In this document: one piece after another, positions 25,536-34,541 of the stretch
How the letters are laid out: every line of letters starts with the position of its first letter
How positions within the stretch are numbered: position 1 is the first letter of the stretch
Assembly: GCA_035938015.1 (NCBI GenBank)
Contig: DASZHJ010000241.1
Coordinates: 1 to 53,980 of the forward strand
From: DASZHJ01 sp035938015
Lineage (GTDB): Bacteria; Pseudomonadota; Alphaproteobacteria; ATCC43930; CGMCC-115725
Direction of reading: 5' to 3'
Length of the DNA stretch: 53,980 nt
The notes under the pieces: generated by a model
Database searches by the model: none
What the model saw: only the letters and a program-made list of their open reading frames with translations
Told to the model about the DNA's origin: nothing
Translations under genes and position numbers: made by a program

Positions 25536-26965
25536 CGGAGACGCTCGAGGCCGACGTCTGCGTCATCGGCGCGGGCTCGGGTGGATTGACGGTGGCGGCC
25601 GGCGCCTCGCAGCTCGGCGCCAAGACGGTGTTGTTCGAGCACCGCAAGATGGGCGGCGACTGCCTCAACTTCGGCTGCATTCCCTCGAAGGCGCTGCTGG
25701 CGGCGGCGAAGCGCGTGCAGTCGGCACGCGAGAACGCGGCGTTCGGCCTCACGGGGCCGCCGCCCAGCATCGATTTCGCGGCGGTGATGGCGCATGTCCA
25801 CGGTGTCATATCCGCGATCGAGCCGACCGATTCGCAGGCGCGGTTCGAAGGCCTGGGCGTGCACGTGATCCGCGCCTTCGCCCGTTTCGTCGCGCCCGAT
25901 ACGCTCGAGGCGGGCGACGTGCGTGTGCGAGCGCGCCGGATCGTGATCGCCACGGGCTCGTCGCCGGCGACGCCGCCGATACCGGGGCTCGACACCGCGC
26001 CCTTTCTGACCAACGAGACCATTTTCGAGAACCGCGTGGCACCCCGGCATCTCGTCGTCATCGGCGGCGGACCGATCGGCATCGAGATGGCGCAGGCGCA
26101 TCGGTTGCTCGGCGCCGAGGTGACGGTGCTGGAGGCGCTGCCGCGCATCATGCCCAAGGACGATCCGGAGCTGGTCACGTTGCTGGCCGACCGGCTCCGT
26201 GCCGACGGCGTGAGGCTTCGCGCCGGAGTGCGGATTAGCCGGGTTGACGTCGATGGCGAGGGGATCGCCCTGACGATCGCCACCGAGAGCGGCGAGGAGC
26301 GCATGACGGGCTCGCATCTGCTGGTAGCCGCCGGACGGCGCCCCAATCTGAGCGGGCTCGAGCTCGAAAAGGCTGGAATCGCGCGCAACGAGTGGGGCGG
26401 GCTCGTGGTCGATCGGCGGCTGCGCACCAGCAATCGCCGGGTCTATGCGGTCGGCGACGCTGCGGGCGGCCCGCAATTCACGCATATCGCGGGCTACCAC
26501 GCGGGCATCGTGATCCGCAACGCGCTGTTCCGGCTGCCTGCGAAGGTCGACTACCGGGCTCTGCCGTGGGTGACTTTCACCGAGCCGGAGCTCGCGCACG
26601 TGGGGCTCACCGAGGTGGAGGCGCGCGAGCATCACCCGGGTGACCTCACGATATTGCGCTGGCCCTTTCATGAGAACGACCGGGCCCAGGCCGAGCGCTC
26701 GACCCACGGACTTGCCAAGGTGGTGACCAAGCGCAACGGCCGCGTGCTCGGCGCCACGATCCTGGGTGCGCAGGCGGGCGAGCTGATCCAGCCTTGGGTG
26801 CTTGCGATCAACCGCGGGCTCAAGGTGGGTGCGCTCGCCAGCATGATTGCGCCCTACCCGACGCTGGGCGAGGTCAGCAAGCGCGCCGCCGGCAGCTTCT
26901 TCGCGCCCAAGCTCTTCAGCGAGCGCACACGCGGGATCGTCGGCTTGCTCAAGCGGTTCGGTTGA
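25532..26965 (+). CDS. FAD-dependent pyridine-nucleotide disulphide oxidoreductase (mercuric reductase/lipoamide dehydrogenase-like)
   Basis: Flavoprotein of 477 residues. The FAD-binding motif GAGSGG is at 13-18, the redox-active pair C44/C49 is in GGDCLNFGCIPSKA, the NAD(P)-binding motif GGGPIGIEMAQA is near 175-186, and the second FAD motif VYAVGDAAGG near 305. The C-terminal dimer domain is present, but the catalytic His-Glu stretch of lipoamide dehydrogenase (HPTLSE) reads YPTLGE, so the acid-base His is missing. It is therefore probably not a lipoamide dehydrogenase; substrate unknown. No N-terminal metal-binding domain like MerA. Its ATG overlaps the stop of the TVP38 gene (ATGA). Confidence 0.88.
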   Translation: MTETLEADVCVIGAGSGGLTVAAGASQLGAKTVLFEHRKMGGDCLNFGCIPSKALLAAAKRVQSARENAAFGLTGPPPSIDFAAVMAHVHGVISAIEPTDSQARFEGLGVHVIRAFARFVAPDTLEAGDVRVRARRIVIATGSSPATPPIPGLDTAPFLTNETIFENRVAPRHLVVIGGGPIGIEMAQAHRLLGAEVTVLEALPRIMPKDDPELVTLLADRLRADGVRLRAGVRISRVDVDGEGIALTIATESGEERMTGSHLLVAAGRRPNLSGLELEKAGIARNEWGGLVVDRRLRTSNRRVYAVGDAAGGPQFTHIAGYHAGIVIRNALFRLPAKVDYRALPWVTFTEPELAHVGLTEVEAREHHPGDLTILRWPFHENDRAQAERSTHGLAKVVTKRNGRVLGATILGAQAGELIQPWVLAINRGLKVGALASMIAPYPTLGEVSKRAAGSFFAPKLFSERTRGIVGLLKRFG

Positions 26966-27002
26966 GCATGTCCAACCGCCGACCTCATGCTAGAATCGGG
27001 CC

Positions 27003-28475
27003 ATGAGCGGCAGCAAGGATCCTGGAGCCTCCGTCCTCACGCGCAGTCTCTCCGCGCGGGTGCTGCTGCTGACGATTTTCTTCGTGATGCTGGGCGAGGT
27101 GGTGGTGTTTTTGCCCTCGCTCGCGCGCTTCCGGTACAACTACCTGGAGACCCGGATCGCGGCAGCGCGTCTCGCGACGCTCGCGCTTTATGCGACGCCG
27201 GACAACAGCGTGAGCCCGAGCCTGCAGAATCAGCTGCTCTACCACGTGGGCGCGAGCGGGATCGTGCTGCATCTTCCCAACCAGTCCGCGCTGATGATCG
27301 CCAGCGACATGCCGCCCACGGTCGACCGCACCTACGATCTCCGCGATGCCGGCTTCTTCCAATTGATCGGCGATGCGCTGGCGACGCTGGGGCGCACGGG
27401 TGACGTGATCCTGCGTGTGCTCGATACCTCGCCCAAAGAGCGGAACGTGGTGGTCGAAGTGCTGCTGGGCGAAGGGCCCATGCGCACGGAGATGTGGGAG
27501 TTTGGCGGCCGCATTCTCGGCCTCTCCATCGTGATCTCGCTGATTACGGCGGCGCTCGTATTCCTCAGCCTGAGGTCGCTGCTGGTGGCGCCCATGCGCC
27601 GGATCACCCTGAGCATGACGGCATTTCGGGAGAATCCCGAAGATGCCTCGCGAGTGATCCACCCGAGCGCGCGCGACGACGAGATCGGCGTGGCCGAGCG
27701 TGAGTTGGCCCAGCTCCAGGAGACCGTGCGCCAGGCGCTCCGCCACAGCGCTCGGCTCGCGGCGCTCGGCACCGCGGTCACGAAGATCAACCACGATCTC
27801 CGCAACATCCTATCGACGGCGCGACTGGTCTCCGACAGCTTGGCCGGCAGCGAGGCTCCGGAGGTCAAGCGCGCGGCACCGCGGTTGCTCGACGCCATCG
27901 ATCGGGCGGTCGCGCTCTGCAGCGGCACGCTCAACTTCACCCGTGAAGGCGCGCCGCCCTTGCGGCTGCAGCGCTTTCTACTGGCCTCGATGATCGAGGA
28001 ACTCGCAGACCTCCTAGAGCTCAAGGGTGGCGAGCGGCCGCTGCTTCTCGATCGCGTGCCGCCCGATCTTGCCGCAGAGGCTGATCGCGAGCAGCTGCAC
28101 CGGGTGCTGATGAACCTGCTGCGGAACGCCATGGAGGCGGGCGCGCGCAGCATCGCCGTGAGTGCCGAGGCCCAGAACGGCGAGATTGCCATCGACATAA
28201 GGGACGACGGTCCGGGGCTGCCACCCAAGGCTCTCGCCAATCTGTTCTTGCCTTTTGCGGGCTCGGCAAGGCCGGGCGGCACCGGGCTCGGTCTGGCAAT
28301 CGCCCGGGAAGTGATGCGCGCGCATGGCGGCGACATCGTGCTCAGCGAGAGCACGCAGCACGGCACCGTCTTTCGTCTGAGTCTACCCCGTAGCGGAGCT
28401 TCGACGATGGAGGCTCGACGCGCGCCCGCGCCCGCCGCGGCTCGCCCGAAAACGGAGCGAGCCCCCAGCACATAG
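27003..28475 (+). CDS. Sensor histidine kinase with periplasmic input domain
   Basis: Membrane kinase of 490 residues. Two membrane segments (about 20-40 and 172-195) frame a periplasmic sensor region of about 130 residues; a short HAMP-like linker follows. The phosphoacceptor is H264 in KINHDLRNIL. The ATPase domain has an N box LMNLLRNAMEAGA, G1 IRDDGPGLP and G2 GGTGLGLAIAREVM. The C-tail is Pro/Ala-rich and probably disordered. No response regulator follows. It lies 37 bases after the FAD oxidoreductase on the same strand and may be co-transcribed. The signal is unknown. Confidence 0.9.
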   Translation: MSGSKDPGASVLTRSLSARVLLLTIFFVMLGEVVVFLPSLARFRYNYLETRIAAARLATLALYATPDNSVSPSLQNQLLYHVGASGIVLHLPNQSALMIASDMPPTVDRTYDLRDAGFFQLIGDALATLGRTGDVILRVLDTSPKERNVVVEVLLGEGPMRTEMWEFGGRILGLSIVISLITAALVFLSLRSLLVAPMRRITLSMTAFRENPEDASRVIHPSARDDEIGVAERELAQLQETVRQALRHSARLAALGTAVTKINHDLRNILSTARLVSDSLAGSEAPEVKRAAPRLLDAIDRAVALCSGTLNFTREGAPPLRLQRFLLASMIEELADLLELKGGERPLLLDRVPPDLAAEADREQLHRVLMNLLRNAMEAGARSIAVSAEAQNGEIAIDIRDDGPGLPPKALANLFLPFAGSARPGGTGLGLAIAREVMRAHGGDIVLSESTQHGTVFRLSLPRSGASTMEARRAPAPAAARPKTERAPST

Positions 28476-28494
28476 GGACAGTTTGCCTACAGCT

Positions 28495-28734
28495 CTATAA
28501 GATCGCCTCGAGCATCGCATCGAATCGTGCGGAGAACGCGGCCTCGGTGAGCTCCGCAGTGATCAGGTGGCGAATACCGTGTGCCGCGTATTGCTCGCGA
28601 AGCGGCCCGTCGTGGCTCAGGATCGACATTACGTCGCAGGTGTTGCCTCGCTCGCGCAAGTGGGTCGCCAACCGAAGCATCAACCGGCTCGCGCCGCTGA
28701 TCGTGAACTCGTGATTGATCAGGAGAACGCGCAA
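28495..28734 (-). pseudogene. N-terminal fragment of a glycosyltransferase (GT4-like)
   Basis: An open frame of 79 codons reads RVLLINHEFTISGASRLMLR and then LATHLRERGNTCDVMSI, the N-terminal Rossmann half of a family-4 glycosyltransferase, and stops after about a fifth of the usual 350-400 residues. The donor-binding C-terminal domain is absent, and I see no continuation downstream before the convergent kinase gene. The start codon would be TTG, 5 bases after the rlmI stop, so it may be translated by coupling. Most likely a remnant; a functional short protein cannot be excluded. Confidence 0.55.
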
Positions 28735-28738
28735 GCGC

Positions 28739-29938
28739 TCAGTCCAGCGCCAGCACCAGCGCCTTCAGATAGGCGGATTCCGGCAAGTGCGGGTGCACGG
28801 GATGATCGGGTGCGGCACCGGCGCTGCGCAGAAGCCGAGCGCTCCGGCTCGCATCCTCGAGACCGCGCCGCGTCGCCTCCCAGAAATCCTCGGGCGTCAC
28901 GTTGTGCGAGCACGAGGCGAGGAACAAATAGCCCTGCGAGGCCACCAACCCGGCCGCAAGCCGAGCGAGCTTCCGATATCCGCGCAACCCCGGCCCCAGA
29001 TCCTTCTTGGATTTGACGAAGGCCGGCGGGTCGGCGATCACGAGGTCGAACCGCTCGCCGGCGCTTGCGAGGGTCTGCAGCTCCGCGAAGGCCTCGCCGC
29101 GCCGGAACTGGCAGCGCTCGCCGACCCCGTTGAGGGCCGCCGACCGCGCTGCCAGAGCCAGGGCGGGCTCGGAGCGGTCGATGCCGGTGACCGCCGTCGC
29201 ACCCGCGACCGCCGCCTCGATGGCAAAGCCGCCGGCGAAGCAATAGAGATCAAGGACGCGTGCGTCCTTGGCGAGCTTCGCCATGAAACGCCGGTTGTCG
29301 CGCTGATCGTAGAACCAGCCGGTCTTTTGGCCGCCGACGAGGTCTACCTCGAAGCGAGCGCCGTTCTCATGCACCTCCGCGGCGCCATCGAGGCCGCCCA
29401 GAGGCACCCGCACCTCCTCCGACAGGCCTTCGAGCGCTCGCCCGGGGCTGTCATTCCGCAGCACGATCGCCTTCGGCGAAAGGGCCGTCTCGAGCGCGGC
29501 CAGGAGTTCGGGCTCGAGGCGGGTCACGCCGGCGGTATTGAGTTGCGCCACCACGACCCCACCGAATCGATCGACCACCGCGCCGGGGATGCCGTCGGCC
29601 TCGGCATGGACCAGGCGGTAGAACGGCTTGTCGTAGAGCCGCTCGCGGATCGCGAGTGCGCGCTTCAGGCGCTTGGCGAGGAATTCCCGGTCGATGCGCC
29701 GCCCGGCGTCGCGGTCGAAGAGACGCGCCGCCACCAGCGTATGCGGATTGAACGTGGCGACGCCGAGCGGGCGCCCGTCGCTGGTGCGGAGCGTGACCAG
29801 GCTTCCGGGCGCGAGCGCCTTGGCGGCGGCATCCATCTGAACCTCGTTCGAGAAGATCCAGGGATGACCGTGCAGCGCGCGCTTCTGATGACCCGGCAGC
29901 AGCGTGACGGTGGGGCGGTCGGCGGGATTGTCGGTCAT
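28739..29938 (-). CDS. rlmI: Class I SAM-dependent rRNA (cytosine-C5) methyltransferase, RlmI family
   Basis: Predicted 23S rRNA m5C methyltransferase of 399 residues. An N-terminal PUA domain (LLPGHQKRALHGHPWIFSNE) precedes a linking domain with the RlmI/RlmK signature GGQKTGWFYDQRDNRRFMAK, then the SAM-binding VLDLYCFAGGFAIEAA and the catalytic motif IADPPAFVKSK, with a late LASCSHNV Cys motif. The ATG at 29938 precedes the conserved N-terminus. Target position is inferred from the family (E. coli C1962). Confidence 0.92.
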   Translation of the reverse strand: MTDNPADRPTVTLLPGHQKRALHGHPWIFSNEVQMDAAAKALAPGSLVTLRTSDGRPLGVATFNPHTLVAARLFDRDAGRRIDREFLAKRLKRALAIRERLYDKPFYRLVHAEADGIPGAVVDRFGGVVVAQLNTAGVTRLEPELLAALETALSPKAIVLRNDSPGRALEGLSEEVRVPLGGLDGAAEVHENGARFEVDLVGGQKTGWFYDQRDNRRFMAKLAKDARVLDLYCFAGGFAIEAAVAGATAVTGIDRSEPALALAARSAALNGVGERCQFRRGEAFAELQTLASAGERFDLVIADPPAFVKSKKDLGPGLRGYRKLARLAAGLVASQGYLFLASCSHNVTPEDFWEATRRGLEDASRSARLLRSAGAAPDHPVHPHLPESAYLKALVLALD

Positions 29939-29978
29939 GGCGGCGCAGTCTAGCGACGTACCCTCGGCGGGCAAGCCG

Positions 29979-31730
29979 TCAGTCGCCGAGCGCCACGCCC
30001 TCGCGACGCGGATCGGCGCCGCCTTCGAGGCCGCGCGGCGTGCGCATGATCCCGTGCAGACCGCTTTCGAGCGCTTTACGCGCAACTGTGTGGCCCCGCG
30101 CGCCGAGCTCGGCCGCGATCGCATCGCCGTGCGGGCCGAGCTCGACATCCGTATCGCCGTTGCGATTGCTGATGTGGACGAGATCCGTCGCGGCTTGGAC
30201 GTCGTAGCCCCAGTCGAGCACCGCGATCAGCGCGAGGGCCACGTAATTGATGATCTCGGGGCCGCCCGGCGACCCGATCGCGAGCAGGAGCTTGCCGTCA
30301 GGTCCGAACACCAACGTCGGCGCCATCGAGCTGCGCGGTCGCTTGCCGGGCTCGACGCGATTCGCGACCGGCCGCCCGTCGTCCTCGGGGCGAAAAGAGA
30401 AGTCCGTAAGCTCGTTGTTGAGCAGGAACCCGTCCACCATCAGACGCGAGCCGAACTCGTGCTCGATCGTGGTGGTCATCGAGACGGCGTTGCCAGCGGC
30501 ATCGACGATCGAGAGATGGCTCGTCGATGGTAGATCGAGGCCGTCTCCGTCGCCCCACAAGCTCGCGTGGGAGAGGGGTGGTGTCCCCGGTTCGGCGCCG
30601 CCGTGGTCCTGTTGCGGATCGATCAGCCGCGAGCGACGGGCCAGGTAGCGGCGATCGAGCAGGCCGGTCAGCGGCACGGCGACGAAATCGCTGTCGGCGA
30701 GATAGCGATCTCGATCGGCATAAGCAAACCGTGCGGCTTCGGCGAAGAGATGCAGGCTCTGCGCGGACATGGGTCGCAACCGCTGAAGATCGAAGCGCTC
30801 GAGCAAGCTCAGGATCTCCAGCACCGTCGATCCGCCGGAGCTCGGCGGGCCCATCCCGCAAATCCGATAGCGGCGATAGCGCCCGCAGACCGGCGGCCGC
30901 TCCTTCGCTTGATAGGCCGCGAGGTCCTCCAGCGACACGTCGCCGGGGCTCACCGGCGCATGGGTTACCGCCGCGACGATGTCCGCCGCAATGGCGCCGG
31001 TATAGAACGCGTCAGGTCCACGCTCGGCGATCGTGCGCAGCGTCGCCGCCAAAGCGGGATTCGCAAGCCGCGTGCCAACGGGCTTCGCACTGCCGTCGGC
31101 CTCATAGAAATAGCTGCGCGCGGGCTCGAACCGACCGAGGCTTTTCTCCACGACGAGCATGTCGTGGAGCCGCGGCGAGATCGGAAAGCCCGTCTCGGCG
31201 AGGCGGATCGCGGGCTCGAAGAGCTGCGCCCACGGCAATCGTCCGTGTTCGCGATGCGCGAGCGCCAACATTCTGAGCGTGCCGGGGACGCCGACGGACC
31301 GGCCCCCGATCATCGCGTCCATGAAGGCGAGCGGTGCTCCGTCCGCATGGAGGAAGCGGTCGGGCCGCGCGGCGGCGGGAGCGGTCTCGCGGCCGTCATA
31401 GCTCTCGACACGCCGATTGCGCGCCGACCAATAAAGCAGGAAGGCTCCGCCGCCGATGCCCGAAGATTGCGGCTCGACCAGGTTGAGGACCATCTGTGTT
31501 GCGATCGCGGCGTCGATCGCGCCGCCGCCCCGGCGCAGCATCTCACGGCCTGCTTCGGCGGCCAGCGGATTGGCCGCCGCCACCATGTCGTGCCGCGCGA
31601 CGACAGGATGCCGATCGGCAATGCTCCGGTCGCTCGAGGAACTCTCCTGAGCCAGGGCTGCGCCGGCGGCGATGAGGCACAGACCCAGTAGCGCCGCCGC
31701 ATGCTTCAGTGATCGAAGGAGTGAACCCAT
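29979..31730 (-). CDS. ggt: Gamma-glutamyltransferase (exported Ntn hydrolase)
   Basis: Periplasmic enzyme that cleaves glutathione and gamma-glutamyl amides. The 583-residue precursor has a signal peptide (about 1-27, cut near ALAQE) and a large subunit starting HPVVARHDMVAAANPLAAEA. Self-cleavage should occur before T403 in PSTSHLSIVD, giving a small subunit of about 181 residues with GSPGGPEIINYV (oxyanion-hole GG). Start chosen at 31730 since the signal peptide begins there. It is divergent from the P1-family peptidase, 79 bases apart. Confidence 0.95.
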   Translation of the reverse strand: MGSLLRSLKHAAALLGLCLIAAGAALAQESSSSDRSIADRHPVVARHDMVAAANPLAAEAGREMLRRGGGAIDAAIATQMVLNLVEPQSSGIGGGAFLLYWSARNRRVESYDGRETAPAAARPDRFLHADGAPLAFMDAMIGGRSVGVPGTLRMLALAHREHGRLPWAQLFEPAIRLAETGFPISPRLHDMLVVEKSLGRFEPARSYFYEADGSAKPVGTRLANPALAATLRTIAERGPDAFYTGAIAADIVAAVTHAPVSPGDVSLEDLAAYQAKERPPVCGRYRRYRICGMGPPSSGGSTVLEILSLLERFDLQRLRPMSAQSLHLFAEAARFAYADRDRYLADSDFVAVPLTGLLDRRYLARRSRLIDPQQDHGGAEPGTPPLSHASLWGDGDGLDLPSTSHLSIVDAAGNAVSMTTTIEHEFGSRLMVDGFLLNNELTDFSFRPEDDGRPVANRVEPGKRPRSSMAPTLVFGPDGKLLLAIGSPGGPEIINYVALALIAVLDWGYDVQAATDLVHISNRNGDTDVELGPHGDAIAAELGARGHTVARKALESGLHGIMRTPRGLEGGADPRREGVALGD

Positions 31731-31809
31731 TCCGCGAGACCCTATCTGGTCCGGTTCGGCGCGGCTATGGTGTACGCCGAAACATGCAATCCGAATGCGC
31801 AGAGCTGCG

Positions 31810-32810
31810 ATGCTCCAGCCAGGCCCTCTGAATCTCATCACCGACGTCGAGGGTATTCGGGTCGGCAATGCCAAGGACGCGGGGGTGCGGACGGGCGTCA
31901 CGGTGGTGCTGCCGGATCACGCGAGCTTGGCGGCCATCGACGTGCGAGGCGGTGCGCCGGGCACGCGTGAGACGGACTCGCTCGATCCCACCTGTCTCGT
32001 CGATCGCGTCGACGCTGTGGTGTTGAGCGGCGGCTCCGCCTTCGGTCTCGAGGCGGGCTCGGGGGTGACGAATTGGCTCGCCGTGCAGGGCCGCGGCTTC
32101 GCCGTAGGATCGGCGATCGTGCCGATCGTGCCGGCGGCGATCCTGTTCGATCTCTTGAACGGTGGCGCCAAAGACTGGGGTGAGTATCCGCCCTATGCCG
32201 CGCTGGGCCGTGCCGCCACCATCGCCGCCGCCCGCAGCTTCGCTCTCGGCAATGCCGGTGCCGGCTATGGAGCGAAAGCTGGCCCGCTCAAGGGCGGGCT
32301 CGGCAGTGCCTCGGCGCTGGCGGCGGACGGCTTGCAGGTGGGTGCGCTCGCCGCGGTGAACGCGCGCGGCGAGACGGTGATGCCGGGCTCGTCCTGCTTC
32401 TGGGCCTGGGCGCTCGCGCAAGCGGGCGAGGTCGGTGCCCAAGCCCCGCCGACGCAGCCCCCGCCGCTCGAGGAGTCGGAGCCGCCGTCCGCATTCCCCG
32501 GCGGGCACACCACCATCGCGGTGGTTGCGACCAACGCCGGCTCGACAAGGCCGAGGCACAACGCGTCGCGATCATGGCGCAGGACGGATTTGCCCGCGCC
32601 ATCCGGCCGACCCACACGCCGTTCGACGGCGACACCGTCTTCGTCCTGGCGACCGGTCGGTGGCGCCTGCCGGAGCCCAGGGCCGGCGCCCTCCTGCGCA
32701 TCGGCGCCGCAGCGGCCGATTGCACCGCCCGCGCCATCATGCGCGGCGTTTATGAAGCGCAAAGCCTCGGGGATCTCGTGTGCTACCGGGAGCGCTACGG
32801 AATTCCGTGA
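31810..32810 (+). pseudogene. P1-family (DmpA/NylC-like) peptidase, frameshifted
   Basis: Self-processing aminopeptidase/amidase family member. From the ATG at 31810 the first frame gives NLITDVEGIRVGNAKDAGVR, GGAPGTRETDSL, VLSGGSAFGLEAGSGV and GGLGSASALA up to GGHTTIAVVATNA; T234 would be the nucleophile exposed by autocleavage. One base is missing about 32538-32540, and the normal sequence resumes in another frame at 32541 (LDKAEAQRVAIMAQDGFARA), running to a stop at 32810. Without the shift the protein would be about 333 residues. Either the gene is broken or the base is a sequencing error. Confidence 0.85.
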
Positions 32811-32822
32811 TGCCGGTCCAGA

Positions 32823-33323
32823 TCAGCTCTTGCGCTTCGCCACCGCGAGCGGCGGCGCGAACTGAAGATCGATATCCCAGGGGAACAGGATCCATGTGTC
32901 CTGACTCACCTCGGTGACGAAGGTATCGACCAGCGGCCGTCCCGCGGGCTTGGCGTAGACCGTGGCGAAATGCGCCTTGGGCAGCATCTCTCGCACCATG
33001 CGCGCGGTGTGTCCGGTGTCGACAAGGTCGTCGATGATGAGATAGCCCTCGCCGTCGCCGGCGACGCCCTTGAGGACCTCGACCCTGCCGCGCATGCCGA
33101 GCTTGGCGTCGTCATAGCTGGCGACGCAGACCGTATCGACCAGCCGGACGTCGAGCTCGCGCGCCACGATGGCGGCCGGCACCAGACCCCCGCGGGTAAT
33201 CGCGATGATGCCGCGCCACGGCCCGAGGTCGAGCAGCCGCCAGGCGAGCGCGCGGGCATGCCGATGCAGCTCGTCCCAGGTGACGGGGAAATGCTTCATC
33301 GGGGTCTTGGCGGGCTCACTCAT
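32823..33323 (-). CDS. gpt: Xanthine-guanine phosphoribosyltransferase
   Basis: Purine salvage enzyme of 166 residues. It carries the PRPP-binding motif YLIIDDLVDTGHTARMVREM, the upstream AITRGGLVPAAIVARELDVR and the C-terminal WILFPWDIDLQF typical of bacterial XGPRT. It is slightly longer than the E. coli protein (152) at the N-terminus; a start at the ninth codon (MKHFPVTW) would give the shorter form. Convergent with the P1 peptidase, 12 bases apart. Confidence 0.93.
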   Translation of the reverse strand: MSEPAKTPMKHFPVTWDELHRHARALAWRLLDLGPWRGIIAITRGGLVPAAIVARELDVRLVDTVCVASYDDAKLGMRGRVEVLKGVAGDGEGYLIIDDLVDTGHTARMVREMLPKAHFATVYAKPAGRPLVDTFVTEVSQDTWILFPWDIDLQFAPPLAVAKRKS

Positions 33324-33346
33324 GGACCATGCCCAGCAGCCGCGGC

Positions 33347-34531
33347 TCAGCGCACGAAGACCTGAACCTCGTTCCCCTGCGCCGAGGCGCTCGATGTTGC
33401 CGAGAGATTGATGCGGTCGGGCGGCAAGCCCATGTTGGTGAGCGAGCGCACGACCGTCTCGGCATTGCGCTTGGAGGTGCTGGTGTTGAGGGCGGACTGA
33501 CCGGCATTGCCTCCGGTCGGCGACACCGCCACCACGTCGAAGGTGGCGCCCGGTCGGCGATCGAGCGCGCGGCTGACCGCGCTGTAGAGCGCCTGCTCGT
33601 AGGCGACGTTGGGCCGGTCGAAGCGGATCACCATCAGGGGCTGACGGCCGGCGATCGCAGGCGTCGCCGAGGCGACTTGCTGCGGCGCCGCGTTGGCGAA
33701 AGCGCGGTTGTTGAGGCTCTGGCCGTAGAGCTCGCCGTTCTTGATCGCGAGCGACAGCACCGTGAGGTTGCGCCGCTCGTTGCTGACGTAGTTGCTCTGC
33801 CGGCTGATATCCTCGCTGAGGTCGTTGAGCAGGCGGTCGATCAGCACCACGGTGCGATTGCAGTCGTTCTCGAGGATAGCGAGCTGCCGGTGATCCTCAT
33901 CGACCGCGCCCTGCAGGCCGTACGCGGCGCGAACGGATTCGAGGATATAGGCGGCGAGCGCGGAGTCGCTCGCCGCGGCATTCGAGATCGTGTTGAGGCG
34001 CGTGATGTCGTCGCCGAGCCGGCCAAGCGAGGACTGCGCCTGTGTCCACTGCTGCACGAGCTGCGGATTGCCGGGCGTGGTGCCGACCTGCAAGCGCGAA
34101 TTGATCGAGGCAACCAGGCTGTAATAGCTGCCGGCGTCGGACGCCATGCCTTGGCGCGCCTGCTGCAACTCCTGGTTATGCTGGTTGATGTTGGTCTGCA
34201 GGCGCTGCAAGTCGCCGCGCAACGACGCGACCTTTTGGCCGACATAGGTTCCCGTGCTCGCGCCCGGCGTTACCGGCTGCGGGGAATAGTTTCCGGTGCC
34301 GACCGCGGGGGGTGCCGCGCCCTGCGTAGGCGCGGGTGCCGGCGTCTGCGTGATGGTCGGCTGCGCGTTCTGCTCGGAGGACGACGGCGGTATCTGTACG
34401 GCCTCGGAATCGGCTGGCGGATACTCCTCTTGCGAGGAATCTTCGCCCGTCAAAAGGTTGTTCACGAAGGAGCAGCCGCTGAGCAATACGGCGGTAGCGA
34501 AGATCACGAGATGCGAGCGAAGCTGCGACAT
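33347..34531 (-). CDS. Outer-envelope lipoprotein with coiled-coil stalk and OmpA-like C-terminal region
   Basis: Protein of 394 residues. The N-terminal lipoprotein signal ends in LLSGC, so the mature protein begins at Cys about residue 19. A Pro/Gln/Thr-rich linker (about 35-90) is followed by a helical, probably coiled-coil region (about 95-270, Gln-rich LQRLQTNINQHNQELQQARQ). A C-terminal domain of the OmpA type (MVIRFDRPNVAYEQAL, TSTSKRNAETVVRSLTNMGL) ends in VQVFVR. The classical peptidoglycan-binding Asp/Arg pair is not obvious, so cell-wall binding is uncertain. Gene follows gpt's strand; function not known. Confidence 0.8.
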   Translation of the reverse strand: MSQLRSHLVIFATAVLLSGCSFVNNLLTGEDSSQEEYPPADSEAVQIPPSSSEQNAQPTITQTPAPAPTQGAAPPAVGTGNYSPQPVTPGASTGTYVGQKVASLRGDLQRLQTNINQHNQELQQARQGMASDAGSYYSLVASINSRLQVGTTPGNPQLVQQWTQAQSSLGRLGDDITRLNTISNAAASDSALAAYILESVRAAYGLQGAVDEDHRQLAILENDCNRTVVLIDRLLNDLSEDISRQSNYVSNERRNLTVLSLAIKNGELYGQSLNNRAFANAAPQQVASATPAIAGRQPLMVIRFDRPNVAYEQALYSAVSRALDRRPGATFDVVAVSPTGGNAGQSALNTSTSKRNAETVVRSLTNMGLPPDRINLSATSSASAQGNEVQVFVR

Positions 34532-34541
34532 TGCGATTGCG

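Noticed and set aside
28439..28463. Hairpin GGCTCGC/GCGAGCC at the end of the histidine kinase gene
   Set aside because: It is within the coding sequence and no T-run follows on either strand, so it is not supported as a terminator.
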